Positions 56,065 through 63,684 of a stretch of 64,000 nt of DNA are shown piece after piece (position 1 is the stretch's first letter; each line of letters begins with the position of its first letter). The DNA is from Niastella soli (lineage in GTDB: Bacteria > Bacteroidota > Bacteroidia > Chitinophagales > Chitinophagaceae): positions 1,021,061 to 1,085,060 of the forward strand of contig NZ_JAGHKO010000001.1 of assembly GCF_017742245.1 (NCBI RefSeq). The letters run 5' to 3'. The position numbers and the translations under genes were made by a program. The notes under the pieces were generated by a model. It saw nothing but the letters and a program-made list of their open reading frames with translations. It was not told the origin of the DNA and did no database searches.

Positions 56065-57072
56065 TTACAACAAACCTTTCCCCATCAGGTACTCCGCAAT
56101 CTGAACCGCATTGGTAGCAGCACCTTTACGCAGGTTATCGCTAACGATCCACATATTGAGGGTATTAGGCTGGGTTTCATCCCTACGTAATCTACCTACA
56201 AACACTTCATCTTTTTCATGCGCATCCATAGGCATGGGATATTGCTGGCTGGCTGGGTCATCCACTACAACTACACCGGGGGCTGTTTGTAACAGCTGTT
56301 TTACTTCACCCAGTTCATAATCTTTTGAAAACTCAACGTTCACACTTTCGCTATGGCCGCCCATAACCGGAATACGAACGGTGGTGGCAGTTACTCGAAT
56401 GGCATCATCGCCCATGATCTTTTTGGTTTCATTCACCATTTTCATTTCCTCTTTCGTGTAGCCATTATCGAGGAACACATCGATCTGGGGAATAACGTTC
56501 AGGTCAATGGGGTATTTATAAGCCATTGGATATTCGCCATTGGAACCTTTTTCGGCTTTCTGGCGTTCGCCCATCAGCTGGTCAACCGCTTTTTTACCAG
56601 TGCCGGTAACACTTTGATAAGTAGATACTACAACACGGTTAATATTATATTTTTTATGCAAAGGTTGCAAAGCCACTACCATTTGAATGGTGGAGCAGTT
56701 AGGGTTGGCAATGATCTTATCAGCCGCACTCAATACATGAGCATTTACTTCAGGCACCACTAATTTCTTAGTAGGGTCCATACGCCAGGCCGAAGAGTTG
56801 TCAATAACAGTAATACCCGCTTCTGCAAATTTAGGCGCCCACTCCAGTGATGTGCTGCCACCAGCTGAAAACAAGGCCACAGCAGGCTTTGCGGCAATAG
56901 CATCTGTCATGCTAACTACTTTGAACTTCTTTCCTTTGTACTCAACTTCTTTACCTACAGACCTTTCAGAGGCTACGGGTAACAATTCTGTAACCGGAAA
57001 ATTTCGCTCGGCCAATACCTGTAACATTTTGGTACCCACTAAACCGGTGGCACCTACAACCGCAACTTTCAT
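56065..57072 (-). CDS. asd: Aspartate-semialdehyde dehydrogenase
   Basis: The start is ATG 57072 (MKVAVVGATGLVGTKML), preceded by AAAAGGAGCAAAAC. The 335-residue protein has the NADP-binding GATGLVG, SAGGSTS, DNSSAWRMD and catalytic C126 in ANPNCSTIQM; the C-terminal RIPVMGGHSESVNVEF carries the active-site His. It reduces aspartyl phosphate to aspartate semialdehyde, the branch point to Lys, Thr, Met and Ile. Transcription appears controlled by attenuation at 57143-57300, upstream on the same strand. Confidence 0.97.
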   Translation of the reverse strand: MKVAVVGATGLVGTKMLQVLAERNFPVTELLPVASERSVGKEVEYKGKKFKVVSMTDAIAAKPAVALFSAGGSTSLEWAPKFAEAGITVIDNSSAWRMDPTKKLVVPEVNAHVLSAADKIIANPNCSTIQMVVALQPLHKKYNINRVVVSTYQSVTGTGKKAVDQLMGERQKAEKGSNGEYPMAYKYPIDLNVIPQIDVFLDNGYTKEEMKMVNETKKIMGDDAIRVTATTVRIPVMGGHSESVNVEFSKDYELGEVKQLLQTAPGVVVVDDPASQQYPMPMDAHEKDEVFVGRLRRDETQPNTLNMWIVSDNLRKGAATNAVQIAEYLMGKGLL

Positions 57073-57142
57073 GTTTTGCTCCTTTTGTTTTGTTTTTTGG
57101 TTGAACACTCCAGGTTTCAGGCAGGAGTGTTAAAATAAAAAA

Positions 57143-57167
57143 AGCCTTCCCGTTTTTGGGGAAGGCT
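57143..57167 (-). terminator. Attenuator terminator of asd
   Basis: On the minus strand a 9-bp stem AGCCTTCCC/GGGAAGGCT is followed by TTTTTTTATTTTAA. It lies between the leader peptide and asd, 70 bp before the start codon. Its 5' arm is complementary to GGGGAAGG in the leader (57201-57208), so terminator and antiterminator exclude each other. Confidence 0.85.
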
Positions 57168-57196
57168 CCTGAATATGTTGATATACAAAGTAGTCC

Positions 57197-57259
57197 TCAA
57201 CCTTCCCCGTGTATGGAGCTTGTCTTGGTAGTCTTTGTATGTTTCTTTATCATTCGCAT
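57197..57259 (-). CDS. Leader peptide of asd attenuator (Lys/Thr-rich, 20 residues)
   Basis: ATG at 57257-57259 opens a 20-codon frame ending in TGA at 57197-57199: MRMIKKHTKTTKT, then SSIHGEG. It contains four Lys, four Thr, two Ile and a second Met, products of the pathway that asd serves. Its last codons (GGG GAA GGT TGA) are the antiterminator strand. A ribosome stalled at Lys/Thr codons leaves GGGGAAGG free to pair with CCUUCCCC of the terminator, so asd is read. A ribosome that reaches the stop covers it and the terminator forms. Confidence 0.8.
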   Translation of the reverse strand: MRMIKKHTKTTKTSSIHGEG

Positions 57260-57268
57260 TTCGAGGCC

Positions 57269-57300
57269 CAAAATTAGTCAGCATTTGTTGTATGCCCAAA
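57269..57300 (-). promoter_or_regulatory. Promoter of the asd leader
   Basis: On the minus strand TTTG (57297-57300) and TAATTTTG (57269-57276) are 20 bp apart. Transcription would start only a few nucleotides before the leader-peptide ATG at 57259. Confidence 0.65.
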
Positions 57301-57460
57301 TTTAATTTTTTCCTTCCCCCGTCCGTTTTCGATTCAGGAAGCTTACGATAATATCAATAAATAAAGTTAACCGACAATAAACGGCTCATACTATTAATAT
57401 ACAATAGATTTGACCTCCTTTTAACCTGGCTCTGCTTAGATAGTATTAAATCTATCTATT

Positions 57461-59191
57461 ATGGTGCTACCTGCAATTCAACGTTTGCTGCCAGTATTTG
57501 GTTTCCTGCTGGTTACAACCGGTTCTTTTGCCCAACTGCCCAACCGGTTCGATGTGGTTATTGATGAACTGTTGCCCGATCCCACACCACCCGTGCAGTT
57601 ACCCAATACTGAATTCATTGAACTAAAGAACGTTTCTACAACGGCCTTTAATATACGTAACTGGAAACTGAGCGATGGCACAACAACAGCCACTATTGCT
57701 GCCAATTTCATATTGAAACCCGATAGCTTTGTCATTGTTTGTCCAAACAGTGCGGCACCTTTATTTACCCCTTTTGGTGCAACCATTGGCGTAAGCAACT
57801 TTCCTTCCCTCAATAACGACATTGATGTTATTGCGCTTTATGCTGCTGATGGCAGATTGATACATGCGGTTGGCTACAACACCAGTTGGTACCAGAATGC
57901 GGTTAAAAGCGAGGGCGGCTGGTCATTGGAAATGATCGATACCAGGAATCCGTGTACAGGCATCAATAACTGGAAAGCCAGTTCCAGCAATACGGGTGGT
58001 ACACCTGGTAAGAAAAACGCCGTGGAAGACAACAACCCCGACGATCAGCCACCGGCCCTTATTAGAACCACTACAACAGACAGCCTCACCATTTCGGCTT
58101 TGTTTGAAGAACCGATGGATAGCCTATCTGCGGTATTACCCGAAAACTATACCATCAATAGCGGTATGGCGCATCCAGTCACAGCCAGCATTATTATGCC
58201 CCTGTGTACAGAAGTGGTGTTAAAGCTGACAGCACCATTGAATACCCAAACTGTATATGAGTTAACTGCGAACAATGTAAAGGATTGCGCCGGTAACAAC
58301 ATTAACCAACTGAACACCGCCAAAGCAGGTTCACCGGTTATGGCCGAAAGCCTGGCCGTAGTTATTAATGAATTGCTGTTTAACCCGTTGCCCGGTGGTT
58401 ACGATTATGTGGAAATATATAATCGCAGTAACCAGGTCATCGATCTGAAACAACTCTACCTGGCTACCCGCAATGTAACCCGGCAGTTAACGGGTATTGC
58501 ACCAATAAGCGCCACTTCGTGGTTATTATTTCCAGGCGAATACCTCGTGTTCACCGAAAACAAATTCTGGCTTCAACAGCAATATCTTGTTAAGGACCCG
58601 TCTTTAATTATGGAACTGCCGGCCCTTCCTTCACTACCCGATGATAAAGGCACCATTGTTCTTATGAATATACAAGGCGCTGTCATTGATGAATTGCAAT
58701 ATGAACATAGCTGGCATTTCGGGCTCATCAATAATGAAGAAGGGATTGCGTTGGAACGTCTCAACTATAATCTTGCTACCCAGGATAGATCAAACTGGTC
58801 ATCGGCAGCTTCTACAGCAGGTTTTGGTACGCCGGGATATCCTAATTCCCAACTTATAGGCGATAGGGAAGTGCAGGGCCAGGTGGTTATAAATCCTGCT
58901 GTTTTCTCCCCAGATAATGATGGGTTCAATGATTTTGCAGTAATAGATTATGAATTGGCAGCGCCTGGCTTTGTGGCCAACATCCGCATCTATGATACCA
59001 ATGGCCGACTGGTGCGCTACCTGGTTCAAAACGCTACACTGTCCGCCACTGGCCGGTTCCGCTGGGATGGACTGGGCGACAAACTAAATAAACTGCCCAT
59101 CGGCACTTATGTGGTTTTCACTGAACTCTTTAACGGGCAGGGAAAGGTCAAGAAATTTAAGCAGGTAGTTACGCTGGCGAGGAGGTTTTAA
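57461..59191 (+). CDS. Lamin-tail-domain protein with gliding-motility-type C-terminus
   Basis: The 576-residue secreted protein has a signal peptide (~5-25, ending SFAQ), two lamin-tail-like domains (~30-160, VVIDELLPDPTPPVQLPNTEFIELKNVS; ~300-440, VVINELLFNPLPGGYDYVEIYNRSNQ), an Ig-like part between (~190-290) and a C-terminal FSPDNDGFNDFAVIDYELAAPG...IRIYDTNGRLVRYL...FRWDGLGDKLNKLPIGTYVV segment. That ending resembles the type-B sorting/CHU_C domain of the type IX secretion system. It is probably an exported surface or extracellular protein. Confidence 0.9.
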   Translation: MVLPAIQRLLPVFGFLLVTTGSFAQLPNRFDVVIDELLPDPTPPVQLPNTEFIELKNVSTTAFNIRNWKLSDGTTTATIAANFILKPDSFVIVCPNSAAPLFTPFGATIGVSNFPSLNNDIDVIALYAADGRLIHAVGYNTSWYQNAVKSEGGWSLEMIDTRNPCTGINNWKASSSNTGGTPGKKNAVEDNNPDDQPPALIRTTTTDSLTISALFEEPMDSLSAVLPENYTINSGMAHPVTASIIMPLCTEVVLKLTAPLNTQTVYELTANNVKDCAGNNINQLNTAKAGSPVMAESLAVVINELLFNPLPGGYDYVEIYNRSNQVIDLKQLYLATRNVTRQLTGIAPISATSWLLFPGEYLVFTENKFWLQQQYLVKDPSLIMELPALPSLPDDKGTIVLMNIQGAVIDELQYEHSWHFGLINNEEGIALERLNYNLATQDRSNWSSAASTAGFGTPGYPNSQLIGDREVQGQVVINPAVFSPDNDGFNDFAVIDYELAAPGFVANIRIYDTNGRLVRYLVQNATLSATGRFRWDGLGDKLNKLPIGTYVVFTELFNGQGKVKKFKQVVTLARRF

Positions 59192-59246
59192 AGCCTTTTT
59201 TAAAAAGGGCAACACCATTTTAGTCATTATAAAAATCCAGAACAAA

Positions 59247-59492
59247 ATGAGTAAATTTGAGAAATTGATTAGAAAGCTGCTTTCTGGTTTTGCAGATCGA
59301 AATATGGAATTTGACGAATTGAAATGTATATTATCTAAATAAGGTTTCGAAGTAAGAATAACAGGCAGTCATCATATATATTTCAAAGAAGGTATTGAAG
59401 AGATTATAAATATTCAACCTTCAAACGGAAAAGCCAAACCATACCAGGTAAAGCAGGTAAGAGAATTGATTATTAACTACAAATTAATTTAA
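59247..59492 (+). pseudogene. hicA: hicA toxin broken by an in-frame stop
   Basis: ATG 59247 starts MSKFEKLIRKLL...CILSK and the frame then meets TAA at 59340-59342. Directly after it the same frame continues with GFEVRITGSHHIYFKEGIEEI and PSNGKAKPYQVKQVRELI, the conserved HicA core with the catalytic His in GSHH, up to TAA at 59490-59492. A single change (for example TTA to TAA in a Leu-Gly-Phe context) explains it. The toxin should be inactive unless read-through or re-initiation occurs. The antitoxin follows without a gap. Confidence 0.85.
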
Positions 59493-59708
59493 ATGAAGGA
59501 AAGTAAATACGAGATAATTATATACTGGAGCAACGAGGATAATTCCTTTATTGCGGAGGTACCTGAGTTATCGGGCTGTATGGCCGATGGCAATTCTTAT
59601 ATGGAAGCTTTACAAAATGTACAGGTTGTAATAAATGAATGGATTGAAACTGCACTCTCCCTTGGGCGTACTATCCCAGTAGCCAAGGGTAAATTAATGT
59701 ATGCTTAA
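59493..59708 (+). CDS. hicB: HicB-family antitoxin
   Basis: The 71-residue protein has the partial RNase-H-like fold of HicB: YEIIIYWSNEDNSFIAEVPELSGCMADGNSYMEALQNVQVVINEWIETALSLGRTIP. The motif P-E-L-S-G-C-x-A-D-G is diagnostic. It starts directly after the hicA stop codon (TAA-ATG). There is no C-terminal DNA-binding part, so it is of the short type. A strong terminator follows. Confidence 0.92.
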   Translation: MKESKYEIIIYWSNEDNSFIAEVPELSGCMADGNSYMEALQNVQVVINEWIETALSLGRTIPVAKGKLMYA

Positions 59709-59722
59709 ATAATTCTTTCAAT

Positions 59723-59763
59723 AAAAAAGCAACCCTCCCGATCATCAGGAGGGTTGCTTTTTT
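59723..59763. terminator. Bidirectional terminator
   Basis: A 16-bp stem AAAAAAGCAACCCTCC/GGAGGGTTGCTTTTTT lies between hicB and the convergent kinase gene. Confidence 0.95.
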
Positions 59764-59787
59764 ATATTAACTCTTGGGAGTTGTCTT

Positions 59788-60711
59788 TCAAACCAGTTCA
59801 ATATCGAAATTCACCAGTTCAACAAATTGTTGAATGCGGTTATCGATGTCAGCACGGGTGATCTCTTTCAGGCGTTGAGGACCAAATTTCTCTACGCAAA
59901 AAGAAGCCATCGCCGATCCTACAATAATGCCCGTTTTCATGTTATCGAAAGAAATATCTTTTGTGCGGGCGATATGACCTATAAATCCACCGGCAAAAGT
60001 ATCGCCGGCGCCTGTGGGGTCAAATACATCTTCGAGTGGCAATGCAGGTGCAAAAAACACCTGGTCGCCATGAAACAACAGGGCGCCATGCTCTCCTTTC
60101 TTAATGATCAGGTATTTAGGGCCCATTTTCAGGATTTCCTTGGCAGCCTTAACCAATGAGAACTGTGCGCTCAGTTGACGGGCTTCGCTATCGTTCAGCA
60201 TCAGTACATCTACTTCTTTCAACACTGCTTCCAGCTCGGGCATAGTGCTTTCCATCCAGAAATTCATGGTATCCATCACGATCAACTTTGGACGGACCTT
60301 CATTTGTTTGATCACGCTCATCTGGATCTTGGGATCGAGGTTACCCAGCATCAGGAACTCTGCGCTTTGGTAAGATTCGGGCACCTTTGGATCAAAATCA
60401 AGCAATACGTTCAGGTCTGTAACCAGCGTATCGCGGCTGTTCATATCCATATGGTACCGGCCACTCCAGAAAAAGGATTTCTTGTCAGGCACAACCTTAA
60501 CCCCTTCCATGGTAACCCCTCTTTTCTCCAGCTCCTGCATTTCATCTTTAGGAAAATCGTATCCCACAATAGAGATCTGTTGAATTGGCTGTAGAAAATT
60601 GCTGGCCGCATAGGCTACATAAGTAGCAGATCCACCTATAATTAGGTCGGTTTTGGCAAAAGGCGTTTCAATTGCATCAAAGGCCATGGTGCCCACAACG
60701 ATCAAAGACAT
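59788..60711 (-). CDS. PfkB-family carbohydrate/nucleoside kinase
   Basis: The start is ATG 60711 (MSLIVVGTMAFDAIETP); a Met two codons earlier is also possible. The PfkB hallmarks are the N-terminal IIGGSATYVAYAASNF and the C-terminal signature VFDPTGAGDTFAGGFIGHIA with the catalytic Asp and anion hole G-A-G-D. Residues ~80-100 form the lid (SFFWSGRYHMDMNSRDTLV). It phosphorylates a sugar or nucleoside; the substrate is not evident. At 307 residues it is of ordinary length. Confidence 0.92.
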   Translation of the reverse strand: MSLIVVGTMAFDAIETPFAKTDLIIGGSATYVAYAASNFLQPIQQISIVGYDFPKDEMQELEKRGVTMEGVKVVPDKKSFFWSGRYHMDMNSRDTLVTDLNVLLDFDPKVPESYQSAEFLMLGNLDPKIQMSVIKQMKVRPKLIVMDTMNFWMESTMPELEAVLKEVDVLMLNDSEARQLSAQFSLVKAAKEILKMGPKYLIIKKGEHGALLFHGDQVFFAPALPLEDVFDPTGAGDTFAGGFIGHIARTKDISFDNMKTGIIVGSAMASFCVEKFGPQRLKEITRADIDNRIQQFVELVNFDIELV

Positions 60712-61104
60712 AAGCAAATTTTTAACCCCTGTAGCCCACCCCTATCAGGAGGCACCGGGTGGATAGTTAAATTATTAATGAAGGAATTTGGTGAAAGCGC
60801 TGCAAATGCCTGCTTCCGGCTGAAAGCGGGTGATTGCGGCGTGCAAACCTACGCGAAATTTTGGATGTGTTGAAACAACCGGCCGGTTTTGGCTGACTAT
60901 TTATTAACTTGCCGCCATCTTGTTACTTTCGATCGCTGGTTGTTTGTATTACATATATACAGCGCTCAACTACATTAACTACTGCAGCTCTTCCATGGCT
61001 GCCATGATTATGACCCGCTTAGGCACTACTGCCCGCTTAGTGTTATTGCCGATTATTCGTTAGTAGGCTAATTTTATTTTTTTACCTGTTATCATATAAA
61101 TCAC
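60712..61104. other. Intergenic region without a gene
   Basis: No coding frame or RNA is recognised. A short repeat GACCCGCTTAGGCACTA/GCCCGCTTAGTGTT lies near 61013-61043. The right end leads into the tetR operator. Confidence 0.4.
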
Positions 61105-61120
61105 GCTAACAATTGTTAGC
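61105..61120. promoter_or_regulatory. 16-bp palindromic operator upstream of tetR
   Basis: GCTAACAATTGTTAGC is a perfect palindrome 8 bp before the -7 element TATCTTTG (61128-61135) and 28 bp before the tetR ATG. It is the expected autoregulatory site of the TetR-type repressor encoded next to it. Confidence 0.75.
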
Positions 61121-61148
61121 ATTTTATTATCTTTGAACCCCGATTCAT

Positions 61149-61748
61149 ATGGCTAAAATTAAAAGGAACAGAAACGGTACACGGAAAGACGTCATCATCG
61201 CTAAAGCGGCTAAGCTGTTTCGCGAAAAGGGTTTCAGCGCCACCTCCATGCGCGATCTGGCCGAACATGTAGGCGTAGAGGCTGCCAGCCTGTACAACCA
61301 CATCAGTTCAAAGGCCGAGATCCTGCAAGAGATCTGTTTTAAAACGGCTAACAATTTCATGTCGCATATTGAGGAAGTTGACGCCAATCCAAATAAGACT
61401 GCCATTGAAAAAATTCAGGAAATCCTTCGGTTCCATATAAAGCAGATGCTGGACAACTATGAAGAAGTATACGTAAGCGACCGGGAATGGAAACACCTTA
61501 CCGACCCTTACTTATCTAACATGCAAAGCCAGCGTAGAGCCTACCGGCAACGCATTGCTTCTGTAATTGAAGAAGGAATTAGAAAGGGAGAAATAAAACC
61601 AATTGACGCCCCCACCGCAGTATTGATCATGTTACATGCTGTAAGTGGTATTGAAAGCTGGCACCGCAGTAAAAAGAAAATTGCCGGTGAAGTACTGGAA
61701 GACAATATGGTGCAGATCCTGGTTGATGGTCTCCGTAAACAAGCATAG
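61149..61748 (+). CDS. TetR/AcrR-family transcriptional regulator
   Basis: The 199-residue protein has a TetR N-terminal HTH (KDVIIAKAAKLFREKGFSATSMRDLAEHVGVEAASLYNHISSKAEILQEI) and a helical ligand-binding C-terminus. Upstream is a 16-bp palindrome with a TATCTTTG -7 box. It lies 24 bp upstream of the PaaE-like reductase on the same strand, the usual arrangement of phenylacetate regulators in Bacteroidota. The effector may be phenylacetyl-CoA or another acyl-CoA; this is inferred from the neighbour. Confidence 0.92.
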   Translation: MAKIKRNRNGTRKDVIIAKAAKLFREKGFSATSMRDLAEHVGVEAASLYNHISSKAEILQEICFKTANNFMSHIEEVDANPNKTAIEKIQEILRFHIKQMLDNYEEVYVSDREWKHLTDPYLSNMQSQRRAYRQRIASVIEEGIRKGEIKPIDAPTAVLIMLHAVSGIESWHRSKKKIAGEVLEDNMVQILVDGLRKQA

Positions 61749-61772
61749 TTTTTCACTTAAATATTCGCCCTT

Positions 61773-62861
61773 TTGGCTACGCATTTTCATCAATTGACGA
61801 TTGCAGATATCAGAAAAGAAACACCTGAGTGTATATCCATCGCATTTGAGGTACCTGATGACCTTAAAAACGAATACCTGTTCAAACATGGTCAAAACCT
61901 CACGTTACGTACAGTAATTAATAATGAAGAGGTTCGCCGGTCCTATTCTATTTGTAGCTGCCCGGCCGACAATGAATTGCGCGTAGCCATTAAAAAAGCC
62001 CCTTACGGTAAATTCTCCAGCTGGGCCAATAATATGCTCAAAAAGGGCGATGTGGTTGAAGTAATGCCGCCTACCGGCACCTTTTTTACTGAACTCAACC
62101 CCACCCATAAAAAGAAATACCTGGCCATTGCCGCCGGCAGTGGCATTACACCGGTGATCTCCATTATAAAAACAGTCCTGCTAACCGAGCCCAACAGCTC
62201 GTTTACCCTGGTATATGGAAATCAACACCGTACCAGCATTATTTTTAAAGAGCAGCTCGAGGCATTAAAAAATAAATACCTCAACCGCCTGGCCGTTCAT
62301 TACCTGCTGAGCCGGGAACAAACGGAAGCCGCTATTTATTCGGGCCGCATTACAGAGGAAAAATTATCCCTGCTGAGCGAGAAACTGATCGATGTACAAG
62401 GCATGGACGACATCTTTATTTGTGGTCCCGAACAAATGATCTTTACGGCCAAAGGCTGGCTGGAACAACAGGGTATTGAAAAGAAAAAAATTCACTTTGA
62501 ATTGTTTACCACGCCAGGGGAAAAAACCGAAGGCAGGAGGCAGAGGGCAGAAGGCAGAAATGAAGAAAGCGCTAATGACATAAGCAAGGTCACCGTGAAG
62601 CTGGATGGTATTTCCTTTGACTTTCAACTTCCCTACGATGGCGAAACTGTGCTGGAAGCCGCCTTACAAAAAGGCGCCGACCTGCCCTTCTCCTGCAAAG
62701 GAGGGGTATGCAGTACCTGCAAGGCCAAACTTCTGGAAGGCAAGGTAGATATGGACACCAACTACGCCCTGGAACAGGAAGAAGTAGACGCCGGTTTCAT
62801 CCTTACCTGCCAAAGCCACCCACGAAGCGAAAGGATCGTTATTGATTTTGATGTTAAATAA
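61773..62861 (+). CDS. paaE: PaaE-like ferredoxin-NADP reductase subunit
   Basis: The start is TTG 61773 (HFHQLTIADIRKETPECISIAFEVP), the only start in a frame that is closed 13 nt further up; PaaE proteins start with this pattern. Domains: FAD-binding (RRSYSICSCPADNELRVAIKK), NAD-binding (AAGSGITPVISIIKTVL, FICGPEQM) and a C-terminal 2Fe-2S ferredoxin (CKGGVCSTCKAKLLEG...C). It delivers electrons to phenylacetyl-CoA epoxidase. The other subunits paaABCD are not in the window. Between the last two domains (residues ~250-268) lies a repeat-like insert GEKTEGRRQRAEGRNEE. Confidence 0.88.
   Translation: MATHFHQLTIADIRKETPECISIAFEVPDDLKNEYLFKHGQNLTLRTVINNEEVRRSYSICSCPADNELRVAIKKAPYGKFSSWANNMLKKGDVVEVMPPTGTFFTELNPTHKKKYLAIAAGSGITPVISIIKTVLLTEPNSSFTLVYGNQHRTSIIFKEQLEALKNKYLNRLAVHYLLSREQTEAAIYSGRITEEKLSLLSEKLIDVQGMDDIFICGPEQMIFTAKGWLEQQGIEKKKIHFELFTTPGEKTEGRRQRAEGRNEESANDISKVTVKLDGISFDFQLPYDGETVLEAALQKGADLPFSCKGGVCSTCKAKLLEGKVDMDTNYALEQEEVDAGFILTCQSHPRSERIVIDFDVK
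62527..62565. repeat. Purine-rich word repeat inside paaE
   Basis: GGCAGGAGGCAGAGGGCAG-AAGGCAG is a run of GGCAGA/GGCAGG words like intergenic repeats of this genome type. It sits in-frame in the linker between the reductase and ferredoxin domains. Confidence 0.6.
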
Positions 62862-62870
62862 GTTTAATTA

Positions 62871-63551
62871 CTACTGGGAAAACGCTATCTGTTTTCCAGT
62901 TTCATCATCATAGTATCCAACTGGCCTATCATTTTTACTGTTCTTTTTGAACACCCGCCAGGCTTTGTGAAATTTTATAGTTTCATGCTTATCCACTATT
63001 TCTTTATAAAACCCAAATTCAGCCGAAAAGCAGGTGTCGCTATAGTTAATCCTTACGGAATTACTGTCCAAAGGTAGGTGCCTGTCCAGATTATACGCAA
63101 ACAGCCGTCTTACCCGCGGTAATGATAAATTGGGAGTAGTATCCAGTTGAGGAGTATACGGACCCAGCGTGCGCTGGTAAAAATCGGGTTCAGGAAGCGT
63201 GTCATTATAAAATGCGAATACTCGTTCTGCATTAAAAATTCGCAGATCCCTGGAATACTGATCTACCCGCACCCACTTTCTGTCGCGCTTTGTATAAGGC
63301 GGGTAACTATCCTGAATTGTATCGTGCCTAAACTCATAATACCTGAAAATACTATAGTCTATTTTGTTTTTTGAAAACAAGTTGTCGACGATGGCCACAT
63401 CGGCACCACTGATCGTATGGTCTTTGGCCTTAACATACACTCGCTGAATACATCCATAATCTTCTCCGTCCGGGATCGTATTTTCATCTTTTTCGCAGGA
63501 AACTAATACTAACAACGTGACTATCAACGAGGATAGCAGGTATTTTACCAT
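62871..63551 (-). CDS. Hypothetical lipoprotein
   Basis: The start is ATG 63551 (MVKYLLSSLIVTLLVLVSC), giving a lipobox LVS-C19; a start further up at 63593 adds a hydrophilic leader and is less likely. The 208-residue mature part is rich in Tyr, Arg and Asp and has no motif I know (CIQRVYVKAKDHTISGADVAIVDNLFSKN, KAWRVFKKNSKNDRPVGYYDDETGKQIAFSQ). It is convergent with paaE and divergent from the following gene. Confidence 0.75.
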   Translation of the reverse strand: MVKYLLSSLIVTLLVLVSCEKDENTIPDGEDYGCIQRVYVKAKDHTISGADVAIVDNLFSKNKIDYSIFRYYEFRHDTIQDSYPPYTKRDRKWVRVDQYSRDLRIFNAERVFAFYNDTLPEPDFYQRTLGPYTPQLDTTPNLSLPRVRRLFAYNLDRHLPLDSNSVRINYSDTCFSAEFGFYKEIVDKHETIKFHKAWRVFKKNSKNDRPVGYYDDETGKQIAFSQ

Positions 63552-63684
63552 GGCTTTTATTGTATGACAAGCGCATATAGCTATTCGTTGCAAATTGGAA
63601 ATTATTCACATCTGAAGCCGCCCCGCCAAAATTGTCTGTTTCCATAGCTATCCAACCTTATCTTCGCGGCCTCAAAAACAGGTT

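Noticed and set aside
57117-57299. 60-codon minus-strand frame upstream of asd
   Set aside because: It runs through the attenuator terminator; the 20-codon leader peptide in another frame explains the region far better.
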